Source: Stigmatella ashevillena (GTDB lineage: Bacteria; Myxococcota; Myxococcia; Myxococcales; Myxococcaceae). From it: DNA of 64,000 bases. The position numbers and the translations under genes are program-made. Within the stretch, counting starts at the first letter, position 1. Each line of letters begins with the position of its first letter. Of the stretch, positions 8,806 to 17,198 are shown one piece after another. The notes beneath the pieces were generated by a model. That model was not told where the DNA came from. It made no database searches and worked only from the letters and a program-made list of their open reading frames with translations. The DNA is taken from positions 7,124,425 to 7,188,424 of the forward strand of contig NZ_JAQNDM010000002.1 of NCBI RefSeq assembly GCF_028368975.1, given 5' to 3'.

Positions 8806-8876
8806 GCCCGTTCTTTCGATCGCCGCACGGTGAAGCTCCGTCTTTGATAGGGTGGGACCCAGGAGGTTCTACGTCT

Positions 8877-9758
8877 TTGTCCCAACCTACGCCCCAGCGG
8901 GTCGTCGCTCTCTGCCTGCTGGTGGCCGTCTGCGCCACCGCCCAGCCACAACGCCCCGTCCGCCAGCGCCAGGAGCGGCGGGTGTCGTTGCCTGCCAGTC
9001 CGGGAGAGCCGGTGCCCGAGGTGCGCGTCGCCGCGGGGTACCTCACCACCCTCATGTTCAATGCGCCCCTGGAGCGAGACTCCCTGGAGGCGGACAGGAC
9101 CCGCTTCCGGTGGATGGATGCGGGGGAGCGAACGCTCGTCCTGGAGCCTGCCACGGAGCTGGGCTCGGGCGAGCGGCTCGTGGTGAAGGTCCGCTTCAAG
9201 GACAGGGCGTTGCCCGCTCAGGCCGTCCTGGCGCTCGTCGCCCATCCCACCGAAGTGGATGGCACCGTGGAGGTGGACCGGCGCGCGAATACCTCCGAGG
9301 CGCTCCTGGCCGCGCTGGCCCAGAAGTCAGCGGAGTTGGAGGAGCTCAAGGTTCGGTGTGAGGAGAGCGGCCCGGTGGGGCTCGTTCTTTCAGGTTGGCT
9401 CTCAAAGGGACAATTGCTTCCGATTGCCCTCACGATCACGGTGCCATCCGATATCAGCGGCCTGAATGTGGACCGGGCCGTTGGTTACATCGGTACAGTC
9501 TCTGCGCTGGTGGTCATCGGCCTGCGCAATCTTCCTGGACAGAAGCCGTGGCAGTTGGGTCAGACGCGAGTCACTGACTCCGGTGGAAATCCCGTGAAGG
9601 TGCTCTCGGTGCAGACGAAGCCGACAGAACTCGCTCCTGGAGAAGAGGGATTGGTGGTGGTGGAGGCCAAGCCGCCATGGGGGTTCAGCAAGCCCTTCAG
9701 CGTGGAGTTGGTGGACGTCAGTGGCCAGCGGCGCCTCTTCTTGACGATGAAGCAATAA
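8877..9758 (+). CDS. DUF2381-family secreted protein
   Basis: I place the start at the TTG at 8877, which has a strong AGGAGG 10 bases upstream (8861-8866); the earlier in-frame ATG at 8802 lies inside the decayed fragment. The 293-residue product has a signal peptide (VVALCLLVAVCATAQP) and then a beta-rich body of the DUF2381 type, a family I know as expanded in myxobacteria (the TIGR02268 paralogue set). Features of it include RVAAGYLTTLMFNAPL near the N-terminus, a short coiled segment around LAQKSAELEELKVRCEESGP, and a C-terminal strand-rich half. It sits 13 bases before a transmembrane Ser/Thr kinase, the usual arrangement for this family, which suggests that it is an exported partner or sensor for the kinase. 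No biochemical function is known to me. Confidence 0.82.
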   Translation: MSQPTPQRVVALCLLVAVCATAQPQRPVRQRQERRVSLPASPGEPVPEVRVAAGYLTTLMFNAPLERDSLEADRTRFRWMDAGERTLVLEPATELGSGERLVVKVRFKDRALPAQAVLALVAHPTEVDGTVEVDRRANTSEALLAALAQKSAELEELKVRCEESGPVGLVLSGWLSKGQLLPIALTITVPSDISGLNVDRAVGYIGTVSALVVIGLRNLPGQKPWQLGQTRVTDSGGNPVKVLSVQTKPTELAPGEEGLVVVEAKPPWGFSKPFSVELVDVSGQRRLFLTMKQ

Positions 9759-9771
9759 GAGGGGCCGACTC

Positions 9772-11568
9772 ATGACGACAGATGCTTTTCACCCCGATCA
9801 TCTCCAGCCAGGGTACATGGTGGGTCCCTGGCGCATCCTGGAGTCTCTAGGCAGTGGCAACTTCGGCCACGCGTTCAAGGCCGAGCGGGACGGGGACTTC
9901 TTCACCCTGAAGATGGCGGTTCGCCCCGCCCCGGGACTGGTCGGAGAGACTCGGGAAGTGCTCCAAGAGGCGCGGCAGGTGGATGGGCGCATGCGCCATG
10001 AGGCCGCGACCCTCATGGCCAACGCCAGTCAGCCCGGCATCCCCCACCTGCGGGCCGTCGACCGCTGGCCGCACGCCTCCAAAGGCTACCTCTACATCGT
10101 CACGGACTTCGTGCCCGGCGAGCCCTTCCACATCTGGCGCAAGCGCGCCCGTCCCTCCGCCGCCCAGATCGTGGACATCTTCATCGAGGTGGTCCGCGTG
10201 GTGGCCCAACTGCACCGCCACGGTGTCCTCATCCGGGACCTGAAGAGTGAACACATCATCATCCATCCCACGGACCACAAGCCCGTGTTGGTGGATCTGG
10301 GCAGTGCGTGGTTGCCTGGCGGGTCCCTCCTGACGGAGGGGCTGGCACCGGGGACACCCCATGCGCTTCCGCCTGAGTGCGTCGCGTTCGTCCGAGAAGG
10401 CCGTTGGCAACAGGGGGCCCGGTTCAAGGCGGCCGAGGCGGGGGACCTCTACCAGCTCGGGGTCTTCATGTATGAGGCGCTCACGTTGTGCTGGCCCTTC
10501 GATCCGAGGATGCCCCTGGAGGAGTTGCTGGTGGCCATCGAGACCGTGCTCCCCCGTGCCCCGCACCGTCTCAACCCAGAAGCCCCCGAGGCATTGAGTC
10601 TCATCGTCATGCGGCTCCTGGAGAAGCGGCCCGAAGACCGGTACACGGATGCCAGCGCACTCGCTCAGGCGCTGTGGGAGGCCGCCAAGGAGCGTTCCAA
10701 GAAGTCCTGGAAGGTACCGCTGGAGTTTCCACCCGAGGGGCCAGCGCCCATGACCCAGGACGAGGTTGAGGAGCGCCGCCTCCAGAAGCAGGAAGCGGAG
10801 CGCAGGGCTCAGGAGGTACTGCCCCAGAAGGCGGAAGAACTCTCCGAAAAGCAGGCCTTGGAGCAGCTTTCCTTCCTGACCCGGGCGATCGAAGCCCAGG
10901 TGGCAGCCGTGGAGGAAAAGGAGGCCCGCAGCAAGAAGAGGCAGCGGAGAGCCGTCCTTGTGGCGGGGGCCTGTCTGTTGGGCCTTACTCTCTTCGCCAC
11001 AGGGTGGTGGTGGTTCACTCCCCATCCTTCGGCTGCCCTCATCGAGAAAGGAAGCGCGTTCGTGTCCACCCTCAACAACTCCCGGCCCGGCAAGGCCGTT
11101 TTTGTCTGGTTGTGTGCCACCTTCAGCTTGGGCTGTCCTGCCGCCCAAGTGCGGCCTTTGCCAGGGGATTGTCCCCAGGAGGTTGCCGAGGGCATGAGGG
11201 AGTTGGGTCTTCTCGGGCTCTATGCCGTCGTCATCGACATCAACCAGCCTGGCAGTCGGGAGCAGGAGGGCGTCTACCACGCAGGGAAGATCGTCAGCAG
11301 GGTCGTCCGCCGTGGGTGGGCGACAGGCACACTTCCCGAGGGAACCCTTCTCTACGGGCAACTCTGGACAGAAGGTATCACCAAGAGTTGGAAAGATGCG
11401 GTCCTGGGCCGATACACGGAAGCCCTCTTGCCGGATGGCCGTCGCATTCCCGTTTGCATGATCCTGGGGGATTGGACGGGGCTGGTGACCAAGAACGAGG
11501 GCTCCAAGCCTGGTGAAGCCAGGTTGCCTCGGGAGTGGGAAGCCCAGTCCGTTGAGGCCTGGCGGTAA
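9772..11568 (+). CDS. Membrane-anchored Ser/Thr protein kinase with atypical catalytic loop
   Basis: The 598-residue protein has a eukaryotic-type kinase domain at about residues 20-305, a charged coiled-coil linker rich in Glu/Lys/Gln (about 320-390), one membrane helix (about 392-414, LVAGACLLGLTLFATGWWWF) and a C-terminal domain of about 180 residues, probably periplasmic. The glycine loop LGSGNFG (27-32) and Lys47 are present. The catalytic loop reads IRDLKSEH (154-161) instead of HRDLKxxN: Asp156 and Lys158 are kept, but the His of HRD and the metal-binding Asn are replaced by Ile and His. The DFG motif is DLG (175-177) and APE is PPE. It may be a weak kinase or a pseudokinase. It is co-transcribed with the DUF2381-type gene just upstream. 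Confidence 0.88.
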   Translation: MTTDAFHPDHLQPGYMVGPWRILESLGSGNFGHAFKAERDGDFFTLKMAVRPAPGLVGETREVLQEARQVDGRMRHEAATLMANASQPGIPHLRAVDRWPHASKGYLYIVTDFVPGEPFHIWRKRARPSAAQIVDIFIEVVRVVAQLHRHGVLIRDLKSEHIIIHPTDHKPVLVDLGSAWLPGGSLLTEGLAPGTPHALPPECVAFVREGRWQQGARFKAAEAGDLYQLGVFMYEALTLCWPFDPRMPLEELLVAIETVLPRAPHRLNPEAPEALSLIVMRLLEKRPEDRYTDASALAQALWEAAKERSKKSWKVPLEFPPEGPAPMTQDEVEERRLQKQEAERRAQEVLPQKAEELSEKQALEQLSFLTRAIEAQVAAVEEKEARSKKRQRRAVLVAGACLLGLTLFATGWWWFTPHPSAALIEKGSAFVSTLNNSRPGKAVFVWLCATFSLGCPAAQVRPLPGDCPQEVAEGMRELGLLGLYAVVIDINQPGSREQEGVYHAGKIVSRVVRRGWATGTLPEGTLLYGQLWTEGITKSWKDAVLGRYTEALLPDGRRIPVCMILGDWTGLVTKNEGSKPGEARLPREWEAQSVEAWR

Positions 11569-11606
11569 CAAGGCTCAGCCGGGTGCACACTGGGTCCGTC
11601 AGCGGG

Positions 11607-12857
11607 CTACCGCCAGAAGCCGATGGAGAGGCCGATGTTGGTGTAGCGGCGTGCCAGGTCGAACGAGCTGCTGAAGGACCAGTCCTGCCAGTAGCGGAAC
11701 AGAAACACCTCGAAGCCGCCGGTGAGGTGGGGACGGGGTGACTGGCCCTCGAAGGGCGAGGGCTCCACGAAGAGGCCCAGCCGCGTGCGCACCCGGCCCG
11801 GCCACGTGTCGTGCTCGGCGCCGACGCGCGGTTGGATGAGCAGGGCGCTGCCCACGTTCTCCGGCTGCGCGTCGAAGGAGGCCACCGAGCGCAGCGCCAC
11901 CCCTCGCTCCACGCTGGAGATGAAGTCCACCTGTCCCGAGACGAGCAGCGTGCCCGTGGGCACGTCCAGCGGCTCCTCGGGCGGGACGTTCAGCTCCCCG
12001 TCTTCCAAGAGCTGCCGCCGCGCCGAGGGGGCCAGGCGGTTGTAGCGCTCCGCGCCCTCGCCGAAGCGGCGGCTCGCCCCCAGCGACAGCACCGCCGGGG
12101 ACACCACCCCGGAGTAGATGGGACGGCCTCCCAGCACCGGCTGTTGTCCTTCGGCCCGCTGCCAGTTGCCCACCACCTCCGGGCGCACCGCGATGCCAAT
12201 CCGGTACGGGCGCCCGTGGGGCCGGAACAGCATGTCCAGCGAGAGCCCCGTTCCGCCGTAGCGCCAGTCCTCCTTGCCTTGCGAGAGCGTGGCCTGTCCG
12301 GCGTAGAGGCCCAGCGAGACGATGAAGTCATCCTGGCCAAACGCCAGGGCCCCCGCCAGCGCCGAGTGGGTGACGGACACCTGGATGTAGTCCTGCGAGC
12401 GGCACTCCGGCGTGGCGCAGTAGCTCACGGTGCGCGTGCGCAGGAAGGTCCCCAGGCCGAACTTCTTGTACTGGAGCAGCAACCCCAGCAGGTACTGGCG
12501 GCTCCGGGGCGCCTCGTCCGCCAGCCCGTCATTGTCCAGGTCCTGCCGCCGCCGGTTGGAGAGCGGCACATCCAGCAGCGAGAAGGTGACGCCCACGTCC
12601 CAGTCCCGCTCCAGGCCCGGCGCCCGGTGCGCCAACGCCGCCAGGTTGCCAGCGAAGCCCGCCGTGCCCTCGGCGATGCCCGCGAAGGCGCCGCCCATGG
12701 CCACCATGCGCGTGGAGCCCATCAGCACCCCCGAGTTCAGGTACAGCCGCTCCGGCCGCGGCTCCAGCGGGGGCTCGGGCGTGGGCTCATCCTGTGCCTC
12801 GGCCGCAAAGCCGGTGGCGAGCACCGCAAGGCACCACAGGGAGGGCATCCAGTGCAT
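11607..12857 (-). CDS. Putative outer-membrane beta-barrel protein
   Basis: Start chosen at 12857, where AAAGGAG precedes the ATG by about 5 bases; the product is 416 residues. It has a signal peptide (LWCLAVLATGFAAEAQ) and then long alternating hydrophobic/polar strands with many aromatic residues, ending in a short strand GLSIGFWR. The pattern near the mature N-terminus, LNSGVLMGSTRMVAMGGAFAG, resembles the N-plug segment of FadL/OmpP1-like or conjugal-transfer TraF-type barrels, in which an early GGAFxG turn recurs. No catalytic motif is visible. It is the last gene of a minus-strand run that starts with glpK. A lipid or hydrophobic-compound channel is possible but unproven. Confidence 0.65.
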   Translation of the reverse strand: MHWMPSLWCLAVLATGFAAEAQDEPTPEPPLEPRPERLYLNSGVLMGSTRMVAMGGAFAGIAEGTAGFAGNLAALAHRAPGLERDWDVGVTFSLLDVPLSNRRRQDLDNDGLADEAPRSRQYLLGLLLQYKKFGLGTFLRTRTVSYCATPECRSQDYIQVSVTHSALAGALAFGQDDFIVSLGLYAGQATLSQGKEDWRYGGTGLSLDMLFRPHGRPYRIGIAVRPEVVGNWQRAEGQQPVLGGRPIYSGVVSPAVLSLGASRRFGEGAERYNRLAPSARRQLLEDGELNVPPEEPLDVPTGTLLVSGQVDFISSVERGVALRSVASFDAQPENVGSALLIQPRVGAEHDTWPGRVRTRLGLFVEPSPFEGQSPRPHLTGGFEVFLFRYWQDWSFSSSFDLARRYTNIGLSIGFWR

Positions 12858-12874
12858 GGGCTCCTTTCCGCCCG

Positions 12875-13183
12875 CTACTGGCCGGAGGCCTCCGTGAAGA
12901 GGCGGTCCGCCTCGGCCGCCAGTCCTGTGTCCCGCGAGGTGAGCCCTCCCGCGTCGTGTGTCACGAGCGCCAGCGTCACCTTGCGCCAGCGGATGTCGAT
13001 GTCGGGATGGTGGTCCGCGCGCTCCGCCACCTGGGCCACCCGCTCCACGAAGGCGATTCCCGTGAGGAACGCCGGGAACGCGTAGGTGCGGCGGATCATC
13101 CCCCCCTCGTGTGTCCACCCGGGGTGGCCGGCGAGGAAGGTCTGGAGCGCTTCGGAGGTCAGCAGCGTGCGGTCAGGGGCCAT
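12875..13183 (-). CDS. Pterin-4a-carbinolamine dehydratase
   Basis: A 102-residue protein matching 4a-hydroxytetrahydrobiopterin dehydratase (PCD/DCoH; phhB in Pseudomonas) over its whole length. The enzyme removes water from 4a-hydroxy-tetrahydropterin formed by aromatic amino-acid hydroxylases, and also serves in molybdopterin-linked pterin repair. The active-site block ADHHPDIDIRW with the two adjacent histidines and the later VTLALVTHDAGGLTSRD block are intact. It lies 17 bases before the barrel-protein gene and 43 bases after the lipoprotein gene, in the same direction, so it is probably co-transcribed with them. No phenylalanine hydroxylase gene is nearby. Confidence 0.92.
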   Translation of the reverse strand: MAPDRTLLTSEALQTFLAGHPGWTHEGGMIRRTYAFPAFLTGIAFVERVAQVAERADHHPDIDIRWRKVTLALVTHDAGGLTSRDTGLAAEADRLFTEASGQ

Positions 13184-13226
13184 GGGTTCGGGTCTCCGTG
13201 GGAAGCGGGCAAAGGGGAAAGCACCC

Positions 13227-14567
13227 TCACGGCAAGGCAGGTGGCCGCGACAGGACGCGCAGCCCCGCGGGAGCGCCTCCCGGGGTGACGGTGAGCGAGC
13301 GGCCCCACAGCAGGGTGGCTGAGGCTCGGGTGTCGATGAGTCCCGAGTTCAGGTACTCCAGGACGATGCGCCTCTGCCCAGGCTCATACACGGGCATGAG
13401 GGCATGGGGGGGATGGAGCGTGCGGCCCATGCTTCCCGGGAAGGACTGATGGGATGTCAGGACGGGGACCACGGTGGGCTGCCCGGTGGGAATCAGGGGA
13501 AAGGTCTGCACCCCGGACAACGACAGGGTGGCACGCGGGATGAGTCCTGCCTCTGTCCACTCGTGGAAGCTCAGCATTTGGGTGCTCAAGGACTCCTGGA
13601 TCCACAGCCCTCCGGGTTCGAAGCCCATCACGGTCCCGTTGAACGCCGAGCAGGCCGCGGGGGTGCGCTCGAAGCGGCCCTTCACGAGGGTGTAGGGGCA
13701 CACCTCGTTGGAAAAGGAGGCGCTCAGGAGCGGGTTGAGGGTGATGCCCAGCGTGTCCCCCGCGCGCGTCAGCAGCGCCTTGGGCCCTCCCAGCCCGGGG
13801 GGAAGGGTGCCCGTGGTGGGAGCCCAGCGCGTGGTGCCTCCGCTGGTCAGCCCTGTCCCATCGAAGGTGATGCGCTGGACCGTTTGGGCATGGAGTGTCA
13901 CCAACTCGGTGGGGGTGGCCAGCAGGGACTCCACTGCGCCCTCGGTGTGGGGCCAGGTTCCGGTGAGCTCGAGGTCCGTGCCTGTGTCCTCGTAGCGTTG
14001 GATCTGTCGCGGGTCCATCACCCACACCACGTCGCCCGCCACGGCGAGGCGGCCCTCGGGGAACTGGCGCAAGGCGCTGCCGTCGCGCATCACGCTCGAG
14101 TTGCACGCCCAGGCCCCCTTCAGGGTGCGCTCCAGCGAATCGCACCCAAAGGGAAGTGTGAGCGGTTGCGTCTCGGTGGAGCGGTCCCGGGCCGCGTGGA
14201 TGTCGGTCTGGACAATCCCTCCCACCGGATCAAACGCGGCGAAGAGGTGGTGACGGCCTGCCTGCATCGGGGTGAACTGGAGGGTGCCCACGGTGGGGCT
14301 GGCCGGATTGAACGCGGTCCTGACCTCGACGGGCAGGTTGTCCGGGCCGGAGAGTTCCGCCGAGAGGGAGGAGGGGAGCGTCTCGTCCGGTTCGCACCCC
14401 GTCACCCCCGCCATGAGGGTCAGTTTCGCCGGAAGGCCCACCAGGACCAGCTCCTGCGGGGCGGACTGTCCGCTCGCGCCTTCGGACACACAGGGGCTGG
14501 GGCATGCCGGCAGGCTGACCAGCAGCGCGAGGGCCCAGAAGGGGGAGAGGGGGCGTCCCGGGCTCAT
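13227..14567 (-). CDS. Hypothetical outer-surface lipoprotein
   Basis: The product is 446 residues and starts with a lipoprotein signal ending in SLPAC, giving a lipidated Cys22. The mature part is beta-rich with many Cys residues and repeated short strands separated by Gly/Pro/Thr turns, and it resembles the propeller- or sandwich-like surface lipoproteins that are numerous in myxobacteria; I recognise no named domain. Its ATG overlaps the glpK stop codon in an ATGA arrangement (14564-14567), so translation is very likely coupled to glycerol kinase. The coupling is odd because nothing in the protein suggests glycerol use. Downstream lies the pterin dehydratase gene. Confidence 0.7.
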   Translation of the reverse strand: MSPGRPLSPFWALALLVSLPACPSPCVSEGASGQSAPQELVLVGLPAKLTLMAGVTGCEPDETLPSSLSAELSGPDNLPVEVRTAFNPASPTVGTLQFTPMQAGRHHLFAAFDPVGGIVQTDIHAARDRSTETQPLTLPFGCDSLERTLKGAWACNSSVMRDGSALRQFPEGRLAVAGDVVWVMDPRQIQRYEDTGTDLELTGTWPHTEGAVESLLATPTELVTLHAQTVQRITFDGTGLTSGGTTRWAPTTGTLPPGLGGPKALLTRAGDTLGITLNPLLSASFSNEVCPYTLVKGRFERTPAACSAFNGTVMGFEPGGLWIQESLSTQMLSFHEWTEAGLIPRATLSLSGVQTFPLIPTGQPTVVPVLTSHQSFPGSMGRTLHPPHALMPVYEPGQRRIVLEYLNSGLIDTRASATLLWGRSLTVTPGGAPAGLRVLSRPPALP

Positions 14568-16048
14568 GCCCGCTCCACCGCGCGCTTCCACTTCTCCAGG
14601 TGCCGCTGGCGCACCTCGGACTTCATCCGGGGCTTGAAGGTGCGCTCGGCCTTCCAGGCCCGGCGGATGGCCTCCGGACTGCTCCACACCCCAGCGCCCA
14701 GGCCGCCCAGGAAGGCCGCGCCCAGGCTCGTCGTCTCCAGGTTGCGCGGGCGCACCACCGGCGTGCCCAGCACGTCCGCCTGGTATTGCATCAGCAGGTT
14801 GTTGGCCGCCGCGCCCCCGTCCACCTTGAAGGCAGGGATGTCCCGGCCGCTGTCGTGCCGCATCGCATTGGCCAGATCGTGGATTTGCAGCGCGATGCCC
14901 TCCAGCACCGAGCGCGCCAGGTGCGCCACCGTGGTGGAGCGGTCGATGCCCGCGAACAGGCCCCGGGCCTCCGGCCGCCAGTGCGGCGCTCCCAGCCCCG
15001 CCAGCGCCGGCACGAAGACGACGTCCCCGGAGTCCTTCACGCTCTCGGCCAGGGCCTCGATGTCCGGGGCGCGCTTGATGACCTTGAGCCCATCGCGCAG
15101 CCATTGGACCGCGGCCCCCGCGATGAAGGAGCTGCCCTCCAGGGCATAGGTGGTGCGCTCTCCCAGGCGCCAGGCCACCGTGGTCAGCAGCCCGGCGGTG
15201 GAGCGCACCGGGGTGTTCCCCGTGTTCATCAGCAGGAAGGCCCCGGTGCCATAGGTGCACTTGGACTCGCCGGGCTCGAAGCAGGCCTGGCCGAAGAGCG
15301 CCGCCTGTTGGTCTCCCGCCATCCCCGAGATGGGGATGCCGTCCGGCAGGCTCTTCATTCCGCGCGTGGTGCCGTACACCTCCGCCGAGCCTCGGATTTG
15401 CGGCAGGCACGCGGCGGGGACGCCCAGCAGCGCGCGCAGCTCGTCATCCCAGGTGAGCGAGCGCAGGTCCATCAGCAGCGTGCGGCTGGCGTTGGACACG
15501 TCGGTGACGTGGACCGCGCCCCCGGTGAGCCGGTACACCAGCCACGTGTCGATGGTGCCGAAGCACACCTCGCCCTTCTCCGCCCGGGCGCGCGCCCCCT
15601 TCACGTGCTCGAACATCCAGGTGAGCTTGGTGCCAGAGAAGTACGGGTCCAGCACCAGCCCCGTCACCTCGCGCACCCGCGGCTCCACCCCCCGGGCCTT
15701 GAGCTGCTGGCAGATGTCCGCCGTGCGCCGGTCCTGCCAGACAATGGCGCGCCCCAAGGGTTTGCCCGTCCCGCGGTGCCACAGCCCTGTGGTTTCACGT
15801 TGGTTGGTGATGCCCACCGCGGCGATGTCCTGGCCCTTGAGCCCCGCGTCCCGCAGGGCCCGGGCGATGCAGAACTCGCTGGAGGCCCAAATTTCCTCCA
15901 GGTCGTGCTCCACCCACGAGGGCTTGGGGAAGTGCTGGGTGAACTCGCGGTAGGAGCGGCCCACCACCTGAAGACGGGAATCGAGGATGGTGACGTGGGT
16001 GCCGGTGGTGCCTTGATCGATCGCCAGGACGTGCTTCGCTGGGGCCAT
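14564..16048 (-). CDS. glpK: Glycerol kinase
   Basis: The 494-residue product (start at 16048, with GGAGG about 7 bases upstream) matches glycerol kinase of the FGGY family at its normal length. It phosphorylates glycerol with ATP to sn-glycerol 3-phosphate in the cytoplasm. Visible signatures are the N-terminal phosphate-binding AIDQGTTGTHVTILD, the ITNQRETTGLW substrate loop, WQDRRTAD, the TWMFEHV segment, SGMAGDQQAALFGQ, and the C-terminal KVDGGAAANNLLMQYQAD block. All are intact, so activity is expected. No glpF or glpD lies next to it. It is instead the first gene of a run with a lipoprotein, a pterin dehydratase and a barrel protein. Confidence 0.96.
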   Translation of the reverse strand: MAPAKHVLAIDQGTTGTHVTILDSRLQVVGRSYREFTQHFPKPSWVEHDLEEIWASSEFCIARALRDAGLKGQDIAAVGITNQRETTGLWHRGTGKPLGRAIVWQDRRTADICQQLKARGVEPRVREVTGLVLDPYFSGTKLTWMFEHVKGARARAEKGEVCFGTIDTWLVYRLTGGAVHVTDVSNASRTLLMDLRSLTWDDELRALLGVPAACLPQIRGSAEVYGTTRGMKSLPDGIPISGMAGDQQAALFGQACFEPGESKCTYGTGAFLLMNTGNTPVRSTAGLLTTVAWRLGERTTYALEGSSFIAGAAVQWLRDGLKVIKRAPDIEALAESVKDSGDVVFVPALAGLGAPHWRPEARGLFAGIDRSTTVAHLARSVLEGIALQIHDLANAMRHDSGRDIPAFKVDGGAAANNLLMQYQADVLGTPVVRPRNLETTSLGAAFLGGLGAGVWSSPEAIRRAWKAERTFKPRMKSEVRQRHLEKWKRAVERA

Positions 16049-16143
16049 GAGTGTCCTCCGCCGGGCCATGCCGGATGGGGGGACACCTTACCCGAGGCCG
16101 AGGAGTGGGCAGGATGGCTTCGAGGGATTAACCTGGGGCCGTC

Positions 16144-16674
16144 ATGCCGTCCGTGCATCAACTCCGCCCCTTCGCCGAAGCGCCCCTGGAGGCCTTCCGC
16201 GCCGCTTCCGGCCCGGTGGCCCTCATCCAGCAGCCGCCGGATCCCGTCTTCCAACGGGTGGCGCGGCAGCTCGGCGAGGGACGCACGGTGGTCATGGCGC
16301 ACCGCACCCGCTTGGTGGAACGGCTGCTGGCCATGCTCCAGGGCTTCCACCACCTGGAGGTCCACCTGCTCCAGCCGCGCCGGGATGGGGAGGTCTTCAC
16401 TGTAGGACGGTTGGATACCTGTGTGCTGGTGGTGCCGGACCCTTCCGTCTCCAAGCTCCACGCGATGCTGCGCTGGGACGCCCGGGAGAACCGGTGCTCC
16501 GTGGTGGATGCGGGCTCGATGAACGGCACCTTCGTCAACGCCGTGCCGCTGGGCGTGAAGCAGGAGTTGACGCTGAACGATGGGGACGCGCTGGCCTTCG
16601 GGGACTCCCAGTTCCTCTACGTGCACATCGAGACCCTGCATGCGCACCTGCGGCTCATCCAGGATCCGGTGTAG
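16144..16674 (+). CDS. FHA-domain protein
   Basis: A 176-residue soluble protein with a forkhead-associated domain at about residues 80-160, which binds phosphothreonine peptides. The FHA core is intact: VGRLD (Gly-Arg), DPSVSKLHA (Ser and His of the binding loop) and GSMNGTFVN (Asn-Gly). The first 75 residues are helical and carry no recognised domain. In myxobacteria such proteins act as adaptors for the many Ser/Thr kinases. It is transcribed divergently from glpK and convergently with the small gene at 16704, with a possible hairpin terminator between them. No kinase is in the same transcription unit, so its partner is unknown. Confidence 0.9.
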   Translation: MPSVHQLRPFAEAPLEAFRAASGPVALIQQPPDPVFQRVARQLGEGRTVVMAHRTRLVERLLAMLQGFHHLEVHLLQPRRDGEVFTVGRLDTCVLVVPDPSVSKLHAMLRWDARENRCSVVDAGSMNGTFVNAVPLGVKQELTLNDGDALAFGDSQFLYVHIETLHAHLRLIQDPV

Positions 16675-16677
16675 GGC

Positions 16678-16697
16678 GGGAGCCCCCGTGGGGCCCT
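16678..16697. terminator. Possible bidirectional hairpin between convergent genes
   Basis: Just after the FHA gene stop is a GC hairpin with stem GCCCC/GGGGC around a CGT loop (core 16682-16694), extended by a mismatch and a few more pairs. It lies between two convergent genes. There is no clear T-run on either side, so termination strength is doubtful. Confidence 0.35.
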
Positions 16698-16703
16698 TCC
16701 AAC

Positions 16704-16910
16704 TCAGTAGACGCGGCGCCGGTTCATATAGCCGCGCGTGAGGTAAGCGGCGATTCCGCCCAGCGTCATCCGGCCCAGCGAGCCACCGAAGAAGCCCGGG
16801 GTGTGGGCACGGCGGTAGCCCCGTCCGTACGGGTTCAAGCTGGAGCCGCGGCTGTAGTGCCTGCGCGAGGAGATGCCCAAGGCGCTCAACAGATTTCCGA
16901 GGATGGCCAT
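16704..16910 (-). CDS. Small basic protein of unknown function
   Basis: A 68-residue protein that starts at an ATG at 16910 with GGAG about 7 bases upstream. It is rich in Arg, Tyr and Gly (SSRRHYSRGSSLNPYGRGYRR in the middle) with a short moderately hydrophobic C-terminal half (FGGSLGRMTLGGIAAYLTRGYM). It shows no signal peptide or named domain. Its composition would suit binding to nucleic acid or to an acidic surface, but this is a guess. The longer upstream extension of the reading frame has no ribosome site and I left it out. Confidence 0.5.
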   Translation of the reverse strand: MAILGNLLSALGISSRRHYSRGSSLNPYGRGYRRAHTPGFFGGSLGRMTLGGIAAYLTRGYMNRRRVY

Positions 16911-17198
16911 GATGTCGCTCCGGTAAAGGGTGAGGGCTCCAGCCCCAGGGCCCGAGGGCAGGGCGGGAGTGCCCTTCAAGGTGGCGCCTGTGCTGGAGCG
17001 GGGCAGCCCCTCTCGGGCATCGGGTGGGGACCGCTCGTTCCGCGAGGGGGCGAGGAGCCAGCGCTCCCTGCCTCTGGACCGTGCCTTTCCGGGGGCTGAC
17101 AGCACGCGGAAGGCTTGCCTGCCTGCCCGCAAGGGGGTTTGGGGCCGTGCCTACCTTTGTCTCACCGGCGCCTGGGCGCGCTCAGGGAGGGTGGGGAC

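Noticed and set aside
8802-8876. An earlier ATG start for the DUF2381-type gene.
   Set aside because: The ATG at 8802 overlaps the stop of the decayed fragment and has no ribosome site, while the TTG at 8877 has a strong AGGAGG and puts the signal peptide at the N-terminus.
12858-13118. An 87-residue N-terminal extension of the barrel protein.
   Set aside because: It overlaps the pterin dehydratase gene, and the internal ATG at 12857 has a good ribosome site followed by a signal peptide.
14568-15410. A long extension of the lipoprotein frame into glpK.
   Set aside because: It lies over conserved glycerol kinase sequence; the lipoprotein signal starts exactly at the ATG at 14567.
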